Below are positions 32,955 to 41,837 of a stretch of 64,000 nt of DNA, in pieces (within the stretch, counting starts at the first letter, position 1; each line of letters opens with the position of its first letter). Source of the DNA: Bifidobacterium sp. 7101 (GTDB taxonomy: Bacteria; Actinomycetota; Actinomycetes; Actinomycetales; Bifidobacteriaceae); NCBI RefSeq assembly GCF_000499285.1, contig NZ_AWUN01000003.1:62001-126000 (forward strand), read 5' to 3'. The position numbers and the translations under genes are program-made. The notes under the pieces were generated by a model, which was given only the letters and a program-made list of their open reading frames with translations, was not told where the DNA came from and made no database searches.

Positions 32955-35696
32955 TCAAGAATGCTCATGCCTGGTGTCCGGTTGGACATGCGTCGGTTTC
33001 TTGTCCCGTTGCGAGTGTTGCGAAGGGTTGTCAACCTGATCGTCAAGATCTACTGGCAGGGGTTTGGCTGGGTGAAGAGCCGTCATAGGTGGGGTTTTGT
33101 GGGTGGATTCAGCCTTGTGGCTCCCATCTGAATTAAAACTCTTGTTCGGGTCATAGATGGTCTCGGTGTCTGAATGCGGATCGGTGCTGGAGCTGTGACG
33201 CAGGACTGTTAGCAGTTGCCGCATTCGAGCCAGGGCCTCGCGTCCTTGGCTTGCAATGTCGCCGAAGGCTTGCGCTATCTGTTCCGGGGGAGGGTCCACT
33301 CCCTTGACTTGATAATCGTTCAACACGCCGATGGCTTTAGTGGCGGCTGCAATGACTGTATTTAGTGTGTCAGCTACTTCTATCTGCATGGTGGCGCCGA
33401 TAAGTTCCCGCTCCTGATTGGCGGCCAGAGCCTGGCTTTCCTGCAGGGTCTGGCTTAGCGCGCGCTCGCGTTCCTGCTGCAGAAGAAGGACCGAACCACG
33501 AGTGCGTTGGTGCGACGCAATCAGAATGGTCAGCAGACAGATCAAGGCCGGCGCGGCCATCACTGTGAAATGCGTTAAATTGGATGCAGAAAAAGGTGAT
33601 TCTGCTGGTCGTTCTGTAATGTATGACAGAACGGTGGGACACCCTTGGTTATTGGCCACACATCTGGCAGCCCATAAAACCACATCCGTGATGACCGCGA
33701 ATGGAACCCATCGCCTGGTGGTGTCTTTACCATAAACCACTGCCGAATAGATGGCGATGGGGGAACAGATCGCAGCCTCTGGCAGCCATGGCGAGAAGAG
33801 CAGCAGCAGGGCGGCAGCTGCAGCCACTAGGGCGGCGCAAATGCCGGGACGGACTCTGCGCACAATCAGAGGCAAAGTGATACCTAGCGTAGCGATGATC
33901 CTTACTGGTCGGCCCGGGTCATATTGGGGCGTGACAGGTGCTATAGAAAGAGCTTGACCTGGATTCCCTACCAACACAAGTCCGATTACCAAACCCAGGT
34001 CGGCCGTCAATGGATGGCGTTGAAACCAAATGAAGAGTTTCGAGACAATCGAGCGCAAGGACCACTGAGCTTGTCGATTTGCGTATATTCCCATTTCGGG
34101 GTCAGATTGTGGCGGTGCGACAAAAGGAATCCATACCTGAAGGTGGTAACCGCCATCTGGTTTGGGGCCAGCTTGAAGGTTGCCTCCCAGAGATGTCAGT
34201 CGTTCCTGCATCCCCAAAAGTCCGAAGCCTGAATGCTCAGGTTGTTCCATCTGCGTCTGAGAATCTGAAATAGTAGTGGCAAGGTCAAGCGGGTAGTCGT
34301 CAATAGTCAGGCTCAAACCGTCCGTGAGCCACTGCTCTTCAATCAGCACGTGTGAAGCAGGAGCGGCATGCTTGCGAACATTGGTCAATGCTTCTTGCAG
34401 GACCCTATAAGCAGTTATGGCGCGGCTGCGATCCAACCTTTGTGGTTGGGGTCGGCCTTCGACGTGCCGGCTGAATTGGGATTCTGGCTGAGTGAGTCGA
34501 GCCGCATCTATCAGGTCTGTCCATGATCCGTAGCTGGTCGGTGGGTTGCTTGAAGAGGTGGCAGCCGAGGGCCAAGTATGTGCATTGTCGGCCGTATCAA
34601 CATTGGCCTTGACAGTGTCAACAGTTGGAGTCTCTTTAATTGTGGGAGGATGACCGCTGGCTTGTCTTGGTTGAGCACCTTCTGCATCAACTGAATTGCG
34701 ATCATGCGCGTTCGCAAATTGATGAGTAATGCTCGTTTGGGTAGCTGCTTGAGATCGGTCAAGTATTCTTGGGGAAGACGGGTGTTGACCTGGAGGGAAA
34801 TCCGTTGTTTTTTGGCTGTTTTCGGCCACCGGGTTGGTTGGAGCCCTGAGTTTGCCGAAGAGCGAGCTCAGCTCACGTAGGGCGCGACGGCCCTCTTGAT
34901 CAATGGTGCGCATGGTCTTGAGGGCCAGGTTGGCATCGGCAGTGGCAGCATATCTGCCGGCATCTGCCTGTACGATAACAATGGACAGTGTGTGTGCGAC
35001 GACATCGTGCATATCACGGGCCATACGGGCCCGCTCAGCGCTTGCAGACAGGGCCGCGCTTTGTTCTGCCTGCAGGGCCAAGGCGTGGTTGCGTTGCCGG
35101 GCCTCGTCAAGGGCATCCCGCCTGGTCTGCGCCCAGTAGGACGCAATGATGGCGACGAGCAGCAGAAGCCCATCGAACAGAAAGTTCAATAGGAAGTTAA
35201 TCGTCAGATCTCTCAATGAGCCCGGCGACATGAAGGTGCGGTCCTGCCGTGTCCTGCCTGGAGGCAGAAACCCCGAATTGACCAACGTGAAGGCCAGGCA
35301 GGCCAAGGACACCATGACCCAGGCCAAGATCAGGTAGAGTCGACGCAGGGATGGGCGTCCGTAGAGCAGACAGGAATAGACCATTATCAGGCAGACTGCA
35401 TCAGCTAGCATGATGGCAGGCCCCAACAGGAGCTGAGCCAGAGCCACAGCGATGAAGAGCCCGGCTGCCAGGTCGGGGAATCGGCGACGGATAATGACAG
35501 GCGCTATGATCAGGATCGTCCAGATCAGGATTTGGATTTTCTGCGAGGGAATCAGGGCTCCATCTATTGGAACGGAGGCGGAGGTGGGGCCGCTCACTAG
35601 TAGAAGTAGAAGGATGGCCAAGAGAGTGTCAGTCAGCAGCGTTCGACCGTTGGACCTGGTGATCGGCCGCTGCGCTGTTTGACTGACTGTGTTCAT
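32955..35696 (-). CDS. Histidine kinase fused to a second, degenerate kinase module
   Basis: The 913-residue protein has two sensor-kinase modules in a row. Module 1 has five or six helices (20-190), a HisKA_3 helix with RDMHDVVAHTLS (phospho-acceptor His230), a 120-residue low-complexity linker (280-400) and an HATPase domain with N-box EALTNVRKHA (about 435) and G-box GFGLLGMQERL (about 490). Module 2 repeats the membrane part (about 565-730) and the dimerisation helix (about 755-795), but the His position is Gln771 (MQIEVADTL), the later His is Asp776, and no ATPase domain follows. The C-terminal 80 residues are disordered. The catalytically dead half could be a dimer partner or an extra sensor. 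The ribosome site before 35696 is poor. Confidence 0.87.
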   Translation of the reverse strand: MNTVSQTAQRPITRSNGRTLLTDTLLAILLLLLVSGPTSASVPIDGALIPSQKIQILIWTILIIAPVIIRRRFPDLAAGLFIAVALAQLLLGPAIMLADAVCLIMVYSCLLYGRPSLRRLYLILAWVMVSLACLAFTLVNSGFLPPGRTRQDRTFMSPGSLRDLTINFLLNFLFDGLLLLVAIIASYWAQTRRDALDEARQRNHALALQAEQSAALSASAERARMARDMHDVVAHTLSIVIVQADAGRYAATADANLALKTMRTIDQEGRRALRELSSLFGKLRAPTNPVAENSQKTTDFPPGQHPSSPRILDRSQAATQTSITHQFANAHDRNSVDAEGAQPRQASGHPPTIKETPTVDTVKANVDTADNAHTWPSAATSSSNPPTSYGSWTDLIDAARLTQPESQFSRHVEGRPQPQRLDRSRAITAYRVLQEALTNVRKHAAPASHVLIEEQWLTDGLSLTIDDYPLDLATTISDSQTQMEQPEHSGFGLLGMQERLTSLGGNLQAGPKPDGGYHLQVWIPFVAPPQSDPEMGIYANRQAQWSLRSIVSKLFIWFQRHPLTADLGLVIGLVLVGNPGQALSIAPVTPQYDPGRPVRIIATLGITLPLIVRRVRPGICAALVAAAAALLLLFSPWLPEAAICSPIAIYSAVVYGKDTTRRWVPFAVITDVVLWAARCVANNQGCPTVLSYITERPAESPFSASNLTHFTVMAAPALICLLTILIASHQRTRGSVLLLQQERERALSQTLQESQALAANQERELIGATMQIEVADTLNTVIAAATKAIGVLNDYQVKGVDPPPEQIAQAFGDIASQGREALARMRQLLTVLRHSSSTDPHSDTETIYDPNKSFNSDGSHKAESTHKTPPMTALHPAKPLPVDLDDQVDNPSQHSQRDKKPTHVQPDTRHEHS

Positions 35697-36091
35697 GGAA
35701 CCAACAATATTCGTGGGTGATGGGAGGCGCTATCAGTCCGAGGGATGATGTGGTCAAATGTGGTCTCTGGCTATCGCAAGGTGGATGAGCCAGAGCAGTC
35801 ACAATCGGGGGTGGGCGCTTGATGATTGGTCGAAGAATTGTGGCTTTGCAGATGTGGTTACTGATCATCGGTTTAGCCACCTCGAGGGGCTTAATGCCGT
35901 TCCCTCACTCAAATACCAGTCAGGCCGACTCCCCGTCGTGCATTCCACAACGGTTCGTCGGCCTGACAAAGCCGGGGGAGACCGGTCCACTTGCCTAATC
36001 GTTGGACCCTGACCAATGGACCTTGGTCATAAGATCCCGGTGGACTGATCCCGATGGCTCGACCTTATGGTCCGCCCCCGAGCGCCCGGTC
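35697..36091 (-). other. Intergenic region with an 11-bp inverted repeat
   Basis: No gene is supported in these 395 bases. GTCAGGCCGAC and GTCGGCCTGAC (35919-35929 and 35957-35967) form a long stem that could end the ribokinase transcript. A smaller hairpin GACCAA/TTGGTC lies at 36011-36028. The promoter of the histidine kinase gene should be in the left part, but I cannot pick it out. Confidence 0.4.
35919..35967 (-). terminator. Inverted repeat downstream of the ribokinase gene
   Basis: Perfect 11-bp arms are separated by 27 bases. Reading from the ribokinase gene, the stem is followed by TGGTATTT, a weak T-rich tail. The long loop makes it less certain than a classic terminator. Confidence 0.4.
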
Positions 36092-37075
36092 TCAGGAGAA
36101 ACGCAGCCGAATCTGCTCGGCTGTGCCGTAGGAGGCCTGCGCCCCCTGCCCGGTGGCGGCGTAGGCGGAGACGTAGGAGGCCAGCTGGGCGGCCTGCACC
36201 AGGGTCATGTCGGAGGCCAGGCCGGCCAGCACGGTGCCCATGAAGGCGTCCCCGCAGCCGGTGGTGTCCACGGCGTCCACATGCACGGCGTGAATTCGGT
36301 AGGTCTGGCCCTGGTCCAGCACCATGGATCCTTCGCCGCCCAGGGTGACGATGGCCCGGTGGAAGCCGAAGTCCTGCATGGTCTGGTTGATCCGGTCCCA
36401 GTCGGCCCCCAGCCAGTCGCCATCCTCGGGCTCGTCGATGCCCAGCAGCTGGGCCATCTCATGCTCGTTGACCAGGATCAGGTCCGAGTTGGCGATCAGG
36501 TCGGCGGGCAGGTCGGCGCGGAAGGGGGAGTCGTTGAGCAGCACGGTCATGCCGGCCTCGTGGCCCATGCGCGCCGCCTCGGTGACCGTCTCGATGGGGC
36601 TCTCCAGGCACAGTCCCAGCACCTTGGCCGAGGTCAGGGCCTGGCGTGAGCGATGGGCGTAGTCCACATCCACCTTGCCGTTGGAGCCGGGGGAGTAGAC
36701 GATGGTGTTCTCGCCGCGCGCATCTACGGTGATGACTGTGGTTCCGCTGGCTCCCGGCACGGTCATCACGTGGGAGACGTCCACCCCGGCGTTGCCCAGC
36801 TGCCCCAGCAGGAAGTCGGCGTTGGAGTCGGATCCGACGGCTCCGAAGAGCCTGACCTGGGCGCCGATGCGGGCCGCAGTCGCCGCCTGGTTGGCCGACT
36901 TGCCCCCGGGCAGCACCTGCAGGGGACCTCCGTTGATGGTCTCGCCGGGCTTAGGCAGCCGGTCGGTGTTGACGGTGTAGTCCGCATTCATGGACCCGAC
37001 CACCGAGATGGATCCCGTGATGGTATCCAGTCCCTTGAGCACCTGGTCGGGTTCTGCCGCCATATCTTGAATCAT
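36092..37075 (-). CDS. rbsK: Ribokinase (PfkB family)
   Basis: The 327-residue kinase makes ribose 5-phosphate from ribose, or acts on a related nucleoside sugar. PfkB signature 1 is GGKSANQAATAARIGA and signature 2 is DTTGCGDAFMGTVLAGL. The anion-hole Ala of GAGD is Cys here, a mild change. ATG 37075 has GGAG four bases upstream and begins well before the first strand (SISVVGSMNADY). It is the second gene after the LacI regulator, 54 bases apart and co-directional, so it is probably controlled by it. Confidence 0.9.
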   Translation of the reverse strand: MIQDMAAEPDQVLKGLDTITGSISVVGSMNADYTVNTDRLPKPGETINGGPLQVLPGGKSANQAATAARIGAQVRLFGAVGSDSNADFLLGQLGNAGVDVSHVMTVPGASGTTVITVDARGENTIVYSPGSNGKVDVDYAHRSRQALTSAKVLGLCLESPIETVTEAARMGHEAGMTVLLNDSPFRADLPADLIANSDLILVNEHEMAQLLGIDEPEDGDWLGADWDRINQTMQDFGFHRAIVTLGGEGSMVLDQGQTYRIHAVHVDAVDTTGCGDAFMGTVLAGLASDMTLVQAAQLASYVSAYAATGQGAQASYGTAEQIRLRFS

Positions 37076-37129
37076 GTTTCTCCGTTCCTTGATGAGCTTG
37101 TCCGCCTTGATGATCACGCTGTGACAGGT

Positions 37130-38164
37130 TCAGGGATCCTGGCCGGTGTGCGCGGGCGGGCGACCCACCGAGGCGCAGTGGCGGTAGCTGGTCTGCAGCC
37201 GGACCGACCGCACGGGCGAACCTGCCATCAGAGCCAGGAGCATGTCCACGCAGCGGGTCCCCATGGTGTCGATCTGCTGGGAGATGGTCGATACGGCCGG
37301 GGTCAGGATGCGGAAGACGGGCAGGTCGTCGAAGGTGATCATGGACAGGTCCTCGCCGATGCCGATTCCTCGGGACTGGGCCGTTTTGATGGCGCGTATG
37401 GCATCCAGGGAGGATCCGAAGAGCACGCCGGTGATGCCCTGCCGGGCCCAGAGGTCGATCATGTCGGGGTCGAAGGTGCCTGGCTCTACCTGGTCGGCCA
37501 GGGGGTCGTCCATGCCCTCGATGCCTGCCAGCAGGTCCCGGTAGACGTTCAGGCGTTCGCGGAAGGTGGCCGATTCCTTGAGGGGCCCGGGCACCAGGGT
37601 GATGCGTCGGTGGTCCTGGGCGTGCAGATCCTCAAGGGCCTGCCTCAGGCCGGGCTCGGGGTCGGCGTCCACGCAGGGGATGGCACGCCCGTCGCGTCCG
37701 GCGGCGCCCTCGGCGGCACGGTCCACGCAGACCAGGGGCAGTCCGCGTCTGGTCAGCTCCTCCAGGGTGTGTGAGGAACGTGGCCCGGGCACGATGATGG
37801 CTCCATCGATGTGTTGGCCCAGCAGGTTGCGCACCTGGGCCCGGTCCTCGCCGGGGTCGCCCTGGGTGGAGGTGCAGATCAGGGTCTGGAAGCCGTGGTT
37901 GAGCAGCTGCCCCTGGATCAGGTAGGCCAGGTCTGCGAAGTAGGAGTTGCGGATGTCGGGGATGAGCAGACCGATGGTGCGCGAGTGGGCTGAGTGCATG
38001 GACCGGGCCCGGGAGTCCGGCACATAGTGCAGGTCGTGGATGACCTGGTTGATGCGCTGTCGTGTGGCGGGGGAGATGCGCCCGGAGTCGTTGAGGGCTC
38101 GGGAGACCGTCGATACGGAGACTCCGGCCCGTTGGGCCACATCCCTGATCGTCGCGTACGCCAT
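37130..38164 (-). CDS. LacI-family transcriptional regulator, likely of ribose or nucleoside use
   Basis: A 344-residue regulator. The N-terminal helix-turn-helix TIRDVAQRAGVSVSTVSRAL and hinge are intact, followed by a periplasmic-binding-like ligand domain (IGLLIPDIRNSYFADLA, DGAIIVPGPR, TVSTISQ-type C-terminal region). ATG 38164 was preferred because AAAGG is five bases upstream; ATG 38167 is the alternative. Its neighbour is the ribokinase, so ribose is the expected effector. The palindrome at 38277-38292 in its own upstream region suggests autoregulation. Confidence 0.9.
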   Translation of the reverse strand: MAYATIRDVAQRAGVSVSTVSRALNDSGRISPATRQRINQVIHDLHYVPDSRARSMHSAHSRTIGLLIPDIRNSYFADLAYLIQGQLLNHGFQTLICTSTQGDPGEDRAQVRNLLGQHIDGAIIVPGPRSSHTLEELTRRGLPLVCVDRAAEGAAGRDGRAIPCVDADPEPGLRQALEDLHAQDHRRITLVPGPLKESATFRERLNVYRDLLAGIEGMDDPLADQVEPGTFDPDMIDLWARQGITGVLFGSSLDAIRAIKTAQSRGIGIGEDLSMITFDDLPVFRILTPAVSTISQQIDTMGTRCVDMLLALMAGSPVRSVRLQTSYRHCASVGRPPAHTGQDP

Positions 38165-38276
38165 CATGGCCTTTCGTCGAAGTGGTCGGCCGCCGGGCCG
38201 GACTGCCGACCTCGGCGGTTGCCTGACCGCCGCCATGGGCAGGCGAACGGTTCTGACAGCCTTCAGTTATATCAGT

Positions 38277-38292
38277 GCGGTAACGATACCGC
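38277..38292. promoter_or_regulatory. Candidate LacI-family operator
   Basis: GCGGTA-ACGA-TACCGC has 6-bp perfect arms and lies 113 bases upstream of the LacI-family gene. Its size and symmetry fit LacI-family operators, which often have a CG-containing centre. Confidence 0.5.
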
Positions 38293-38601
38293 AACTTTCA
38301 CAGCATGGCCCGTCGAGGCTTGGCTATGAGTGAAGGCGGGCGCGGCTGAATGCTCGGGGATGAAGCTGCTGTTTACGCGATTATTTTGAGATTGGGAGGT
38401 CGACAGCAGCCGGGCTGGCTGGGATCTATATATCCGTGGCCGGCTTGGCCATGTTTCCTTCTCTCCTAGGCGGAGGTGGGGGCGTGCATGCCTGCCCTCG
38501 GCTCCTGTCTGCAGAAGTGTGGTGGGGGCGCGGGAGGGAGTGTCGGCTCTCTTGGGGTTTGAGCCTTAAATGACACGTTTCCTCCCTGCTCCCCCTAAAT
38601 G

Positions 38602-38635
38602 GGCCGGGGCGGGGGGATTGATACGCCGCCCGGCC
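38602..38635 (-). terminator. GC-rich hairpin after the RCC1 surface protein gene
   Basis: GGCCGGGCGG and CCGCCCCGGCC (minus-strand sense) pair with one bulged base, starting five bases past the stop. No T-run follows, so termination is only suggested. Confidence 0.4.
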
Positions 38636-38639
38636 GCTC

Positions 38640-41600
38640 TTACTCATGCGAAGCGTGAAGCAGCTGGTGTTGTTCTCTCCGGTGGCGGCGTGATGCCAGG
38701 ACACCGCCCGTGCCGGTCATGCCGGTGGCCAGGGCGAGCAGGATGCCTTCCCCGCCTGCCTTGGGGAGCACGCCTGCTGGCAGGTACGTGTACCTGAGGG
38801 AGGTGTCCGGCGTTTGGGGTGCGCCGCCCAGCGTGTAGTCCACGCTGACCGTGACCGTGCCCGGCTGGTGTGCAGGCGTGAGCACGCTGACGCTGCTTCC
38901 ATCACCGCTTTTCAGGTTCGTGCCGGGGCTGGTGTCAAATATGACACCCGTGATAATCCGCTGCAGGTTGAACACCACCGGTACAGGAACAGGACTATAG
39001 CTGCCTGTGGGGATGCTGTCGTTGCCGAGTTCTCCATAGTTGTTGTATCCCCAGGCGTAGGCGTTGCCGTCGCTGCCCACGGCCAGCGAATGAGAGCCTT
39101 TGGCGCTCACCTGCACGGCTTTCAGTCCTTTGCTCGTGTCGGTGGGGCTGGCGGGGTCATGCACGCGCACAGGAACGGAGGAGTTGTAGCTGCTGTTGTC
39201 GCCGAGCTGGCCATTGCCGTTGTACCCACAGGCATAGGCGTATCCGTTGCTGCCCACGGCCAGCGAATAATGTAACCCGGCGCTGACTTGTGTGGCTTTC
39301 AGCCCTTTACTCGTGTCGGTGGGGCTGGCGGGGTCGCGTACACGCACAGGAACAGGATTTACGGTGGAGCCTCTGGTGTTGTTGCCGAGCTGGCCAAATA
39401 AGTTGCATCCCCAGGCGTAGGCGTATCCGTTGCTGCCTAATGCCAGCGAATGATCGCCTCCGGCACTGACCTGCACGTAAGTGAAGTCCGCAGGCGCCCC
39501 CACCGTGACTGGCGTAGTCCGGTTGGTGGTTGTCCCGTCGCCGAGTTGGCCTTGCGCGTTGTATCCCCAGGCGTAGGCATTGCCGTCACTACCCACAGCC
39601 AGGGAATGACTACTTCCGGCGCTGACCTGCAAGTAGGTGAAGTCCGCGGGCGTGCCTTCAAGCTTCCGCACCTTGACCGGCGTATACTGCCTGGTACTCG
39701 TTCCGTCGCCGAGCTGGCCATAGTTGTTGTTCCCCCAGGCGTAGGCGTATCCGTCGTTGCCTATGGCCAGCGAATGATCGTATCCGGCGCTGACCTGCAG
39801 GTAGGTGAAGTCCGCGTGCGCGTCTGCAGGCTTGCTCACTTTGACTGGCGTAGTCCGGTTGGTGGTTGTCCCGTCGCCGAGTTGGCCTTGCGCGTTGTAT
39901 CCCCAGGCGTAGGCATTGCCGTCACTACCCACAGCCAGGGAATGCCGGTATCCGGCGCTGACCTGCAAGTAGGTGAAGTCCGTCGGCAAGTCCGGATACG
40001 TCTTGCGATCAGGCGTCCTCACCATGACTGGCGTACTCCGGGTGGTTCTTGTCCCGTCGCCGAGTTGGCCATAGCTGTTGTTTCCCCATGCGTAGGCGTT
40101 CCCGTCGCTGCCCACAGCCAAAGAAAAACCATAGCTGGAATCTTTCCCTCCACTAACCTGGCTGAACCTGATGTTCCTGCTGGTGTCTGGCGGTGTGATG
40201 ATGGTGGATTCCCAGCCCAGTTGGCTGCCCTGGTCGGGGCTGATGCTCCATGTGCTGTTCCGGCTTTCGGTCCAATTAGCGGTCAGGGTGAGGTCCTTGG
40301 TGACTGGCTTGCTGAAATCGTAGGCGACCTGCCCGATAAACCATCCGTCGAACTGGAAGCCTTTGCGCGCAGGATCGGTGGAGGGCCGCTTCACCCTGCT
40401 GTTTAAAGTGGAAAAATGCTGGTCTTCTGGTTCTGGGCTGCCACCGCCCGTGTCGAAGCGGACCGTAAATGTGGATCTTGGTTCGACATCTCGTGTCAGC
40501 GGCTGGTCGACCGTGTACTTCAGGCTCCTGGTGAAGGGCTGGTTGTCTTGTTTGCCGGCGATGAGGATGGTGGCTAGTCCCGGCTTGCGAGCGGGTATGT
40601 CCGTCTGCCAGGAGTCTTCTTTTTTGTTGAATCTGAGCGGCTTGCTGTCCATGCTGGCTGTTTCCAGTATGGGCGCTGTGGCGGTGTCGAGTCTGGCTGG
40701 CTTGCCGGACTGACCCTGCTCGTCTATGCTCCACATGAATATGCCGCCCTGCCTGCTGATGGCGGTGATCCTGCTGCCGGTGCTGGCGGCCTGCATGTAC
40801 TGCTGACTCCCGTCGTCCACGCGCTTGGGCGCTTCGCCGGGCTTCCAAGCCCAGACGCGGCCGTCCTTGCAGGTTATCGTGGCCTGGTCCTTGTTGGTGG
40901 AGATTGAGTTGGCTTTCATGTCTTCCGACAGTTCGACGGCTGCTGAATCGGTTGTGTTGTCGGTCAAATACCGGACGTGTCCGTCCGCGTCCTGGAGGAG
41001 GAACCCCTGGTTGAGGGCTTGGGCTTGGACGGTGCGCATGCCCGGGGCCTGCCTGACGCGTTCGGGTTTGACTTTGCCGGTCTTGCTTGCGTCCCAGGTC
41101 CAGGCCTGTCCATCTGCGTCCACGATGAGAGCCTGGCTGTCGGATGCTGTGGCGGTGACGGCCTGTACTTTTCCGGGCAGGCTGGCCGTGGCTAGCTTTG
41201 TGAATTTCGGGTTCAGATCCTGGCTGTCGGCATTATTGACCCGGTAGGCGTGGATTCGTCCCTGCTGGTCCACGGCCAGGAGCCGATTATCGTTCATGCT
41301 GATGCTGGTGAACCTGGTATTCTGATTGGAGTTGATAATCGTGGGCGCCGCTTGTCCGCTGGCCCATGTGTAGATGTGCTGGTCAGATCCCAGAGCGGCA
41401 TGCCATCGGCTGTCAGCTACGGCCTGCAGATAATGTAACCCGCCGGATGTCTGGGCGGGGAAAGGCATCTGTTTGGGTGTGCCGTCTTGCGTCCAGGTGC
41501 GGATGCGGCCGTCACCGGTCAGGCCGACAGCCTGGTCTCCCGCGGCCTGGAGGCTGACGTGGTATGGCTCCTGCCTATTGGGCGGGCTGATGGTCAGCCG

Positions 41601-41837
41601 CGCACCGGTAGCGGGCCCGTGGTCCGGGCTCAGTGTCCAGTCCGTTATCTTCGACCATTGTGCTTTCAAGGCCATGTCCTGGAGGACGGGGGTCTGGAAG
41701 TCAAAGGGCTGCCCGTCATGAGCCCACCCGTCGAACCGGAAGCCGGGACGTTGAGGATTGTGTTGCGGGGGGTGGCGAGAGTGCCGGTTTTCACGGTTGA
41801 CTGTGTGGGTTTGGTTCCGTCGGCCGGGTCGAAGCAC
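38640..41837 (-). CDS. RCC1-repeat, sortase-type surface protein: main body, out of frame with its signal peptide
   Basis: This frame carries most of a large cell-wall protein. Two halves each begin with an InlB-type B-repeat (FRFDGWAHDGQPFDF near residue 35; FQFDGWFIGQVAYDF in the middle) and continue into a seven-blade RCC1-like propeller. The first propeller is degenerate. The second has clear blades such as HSLAVGSDGNAYAWG and GQLGDGTTTNRTTPV. Near the C-terminus LPKAGGEG, a hydrophobic helix and RRHRRE form a sortase signal with Ala in place of Thr. The first 20 or so codons listed here are not family-like. One extra base in the six-G run at 41767-41772 joins this frame to the signal-peptide frame. 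The ligand is unknown; adhesion is the likely use. Confidence 0.78.
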   Translation of the reverse strand: MLRPGRRNQTHTVNRENRHSRHPPQHNPQRPGFRFDGWAHDGQPFDFQTPVLQDMALKAQWSKITDWTLSPDHGPATGARLTISPPNRQEPYHVSLQAAGDQAVGLTGDGRIRTWTQDGTPKQMPFPAQTSGGLHYLQAVADSRWHAALGSDQHIYTWASGQAAPTIINSNQNTRFTSISMNDNRLLAVDQQGRIHAYRVNNADSQDLNPKFTKLATASLPGKVQAVTATASDSQALIVDADGQAWTWDASKTGKVKPERVRQAPGMRTVQAQALNQGFLLQDADGHVRYLTDNTTDSAAVELSEDMKANSISTNKDQATITCKDGRVWAWKPGEAPKRVDDGSQQYMQAASTGSRITAISRQGGIFMWSIDEQGQSGKPARLDTATAPILETASMDSKPLRFNKKEDSWQTDIPARKPGLATILIAGKQDNQPFTRSLKYTVDQPLTRDVEPRSTFTVRFDTGGGSPEPEDQHFSTLNSRVKRPSTDPARKGFQFDGWFIGQVAYDFSKPVTKDLTLTANWTESRNSTWSISPDQGSQLGWESTIITPPDTSRNIRFSQVSGGKDSSYGFSLAVGSDGNAYAWGNNSYGQLGDGTRTTRSTPVMVRTPDRKTYPDLPTDFTYLQVSAGYRHSLAVGSDGNAYAWGYNAQGQLGDGTTTNRTTPVKVSKPADAHADFTYLQVSAGYDHSLAIGNDGYAYAWGNNNYGQLGDGTSTRQYTPVKVRKLEGTPADFTYLQVSAGSSHSLAVGSDGNAYAWGYNAQGQLGDGTTTNRTTPVTVGAPADFTYVQVSAGGDHSLALGSNGYAYAWGCNLFGQLGNNTRGSTVNPVPVRVRDPASPTDTSKGLKATQVSAGLHYSLAVGSNGYAYACGYNGNGQLGDNSSYNSSVPVRVHDPASPTDTSKGLKAVQVSAKGSHSLAVGSDGNAYAWGYNNYGELGNDSIPTGSYSPVPVPVVFNLQRIITGVIFDTSPGTNLKSGDGSSVSVLTPAHQPGTVTVSVDYTLGGAPQTPDTSLRYTYLPAGVLPKAGGEGILLALATGMTGTGGVLASRRHRREQHQLLHASHE
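39506..39608 (-). repeat. 103-bp exact direct repeat, copy 1 (RCC1 blade 4)
   Basis: Identical over all 103 bases to 39842-39944, 336 bases (112 codons) apart. Both code for a GYNAQGQLGDGTTTNRTTP-type blade of the second propeller. Recombination between copies would remove or add two blades without shifting frame. Confidence 0.9.
39842..39944 (-). repeat. 103-bp exact direct repeat, copy 2 (RCC1 blade 2)
   Basis: Partner of the repeat at 39506-39608, same orientation. The two flanking blades differ in sequence, so the identity is local and points to recent duplication or conversion. Confidence 0.9.

Larger units (their letters stand above)
38165..38639. other. Intergenic region between rbsR and the RCC1 surface protein gene
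   Basis: These 475 bases contain the probable LacI-type operator at 38277-38292 near the regulator start and a GC-rich hairpin at 38602-38635 just past the end of the surface protein gene. The rest (38345-38600) is GC-rich sequence without a gene I can support. Confidence 0.45.

Noticed and set aside
38640-40150. Periodic repeats that look CRISPR-like at first sight
   Set aside because: They are in-frame coding repeats of RCC1 blades of about 50-58 codons, not short repeats with spacers.
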